DNA of 6,195 nt from Fibrobacterota bacterium (GTDB taxonomy: Bacteria; Fibrobacterota; Chitinivibrionia; Chitinivibrionales; FEN-1185). A program made the translations under genes and the position numbers. Under the pieces are notes generated by a model that was given only the letters and a program-made list of their open reading frames with translations, did not search any database and had not been told where the DNA came from. The stretch covers positions 143,442 to 149,636 of the forward strand of contig PLWQ01000026.1 in the NCBI GenBank assembly GCA_003165595.1, given 5' to 3'. This document shows, one piece after another, positions 5,936-6,195 of the stretch; position 1 is the first letter of the stretch; the number at the start of each line of letters is the position of its first letter.

Positions 5936-6195
5936 CTATCGCATCACCAGGATATTTCCCGAACCTACCGTTGTTCCCGAACGGCATTCGGCAAAATACC
6001 TCCCCGGTCCCCACGGCGCGCTGTTCCACGTGAACCCGTGCACGGTTGCGGAGAGGACCTTCACGAACACGCATTGCCCTCTCGTATTGTAAATCGAAAA
6101 TGTTGCGGTCCTGCCTTGTTCCGATCCGGCAGGGAACAGCGCCCGGGGCACCGAAAATCTCGCAACCGTCCGGACGGGATTTGGTTGACAAACAC
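5936..6195 (-). CDS. C-terminal fragment of a secreted protein with T9SS type A / FlgD-like sorting tail (5' end outside the window)
   Basis: The frame entering from the right edge gives 85 residues to TAG at 5936-5938. They match the pattern of C-terminal tails of FCB-group secreted proteins: QPNPVRT followed by an alternating hydrophobic strand (ARFSVP), then ATFSIYNTRGQ, then FTWNS, then GPGRYFAEC, and finally ILVMR at the terminus. In these families (Por secretion tail and FlgD Ig-like) such a domain sits after a catalytic or binding region and directs export through the type IX machinery to the cell surface. The cargo domain lies beyond the window, so its activity cannot be stated. A parallel open frame ending at 5853 is a shadow without this pattern. 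The fold assignment is fairly secure; actual T9SS dependence is inference. The gene is co-directional with the kinase, 157 bases upstream of it. Confidence 0.75.
   Translation of the reverse strand, partial: VCQPNPVRTVARFSVPRALFPAGSEQGRTATFSIYNTRGQCVFVKVLSATVHGFTWNSAPWGPGRYFAECRSGTTVGSGNILVMR

Noticed and set aside
5853-6191. Alternative minus-strand frame of 112 codons at the right edge
   Set aside because: The overlapping frame ending at 5936 carries the PNP...FSIYNTRG...GRYFAE...ILVMR pattern of a sorting tail; this one has none.

Overview
This 6.2-kb window looks like chromosomal DNA from a bacterium of the Fibrobacterota–Chlorobiota–Bacteroidota (FCB) group, most plausibly a Chitinispirillia/Chitinivibrionia-type Fibrobacterota. 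That is an inference. It rests on a truncated protein ending in a type IX secretion (T9SS)/FlgD-like C-terminal tail, a large envelope protein built from Ig-like and cadherin-like modules, and a Pkn-type Ser/Thr kinase with a periplasmic helical domain. There is no rRNA, tRNA, transposase or CRISPR array to settle the taxonomy. No step of a metabolic pathway is visible. This is a surface and signalling neighbourhood.

Layout. Positions 1-482 (minus strand) hold the 5' part of a gene running off the left edge. Its 160 visible residues have a cytosolic-type N-terminus and one probable beta-sandwich domain. Positions 483-719 are a divergent intergenic region. It holds a perfect CRP-type palindrome (603-618), three copies of a 7-bp word TTGTCTG, a candidate leftward promoter and good ribosome binding sites on both sides. 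Positions 720-3758 (plus strand) encode a 1012-residue probable lipoprotein: signal peptide, beta-sandwich, three Ig-like domains, two cadherin-like domains, a DUF5011-like domain and a C-terminal domain whose seven regularly spaced beta-strands indicate a seven-bladed beta-propeller. Positions 3759-3874 hold nothing I can support. Positions 3875-3916 form a perfect 16-bp inverted repeat acting as a bidirectional terminator between convergent genes. Positions 3940-5778 (minus strand) encode a complete transmembrane Ser/Thr protein kinase with a TPR-like periplasmic region. Positions 5779-5935 hold a hairpin and a TATAAT box that may be the kinase promoter. Positions 5936-6195 (minus strand) are the 3' end of a gene for a probably secreted, cell-surface protein.

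How the parts could work together. The Ig/propeller protein and the kinase are convergent and separated by a strong terminator, so they are separate transcription units. The leftmost gene and the Ig/propeller gene are divergent and share an upstream region with the CRP-type site, so they may be co-regulated. The kinase could sense an envelope signal through its periplasmic helical domain, but nothing in the sequence ties it to a particular partner.

The least expected features are the seven-strand propeller periodicity, a drop in GC within the Ig/propeller gene (hand-counted lines go from about 55-67% to about 38-48%), and the exact CRP-consensus palindrome. I did not find a clearly new multi-gene system.
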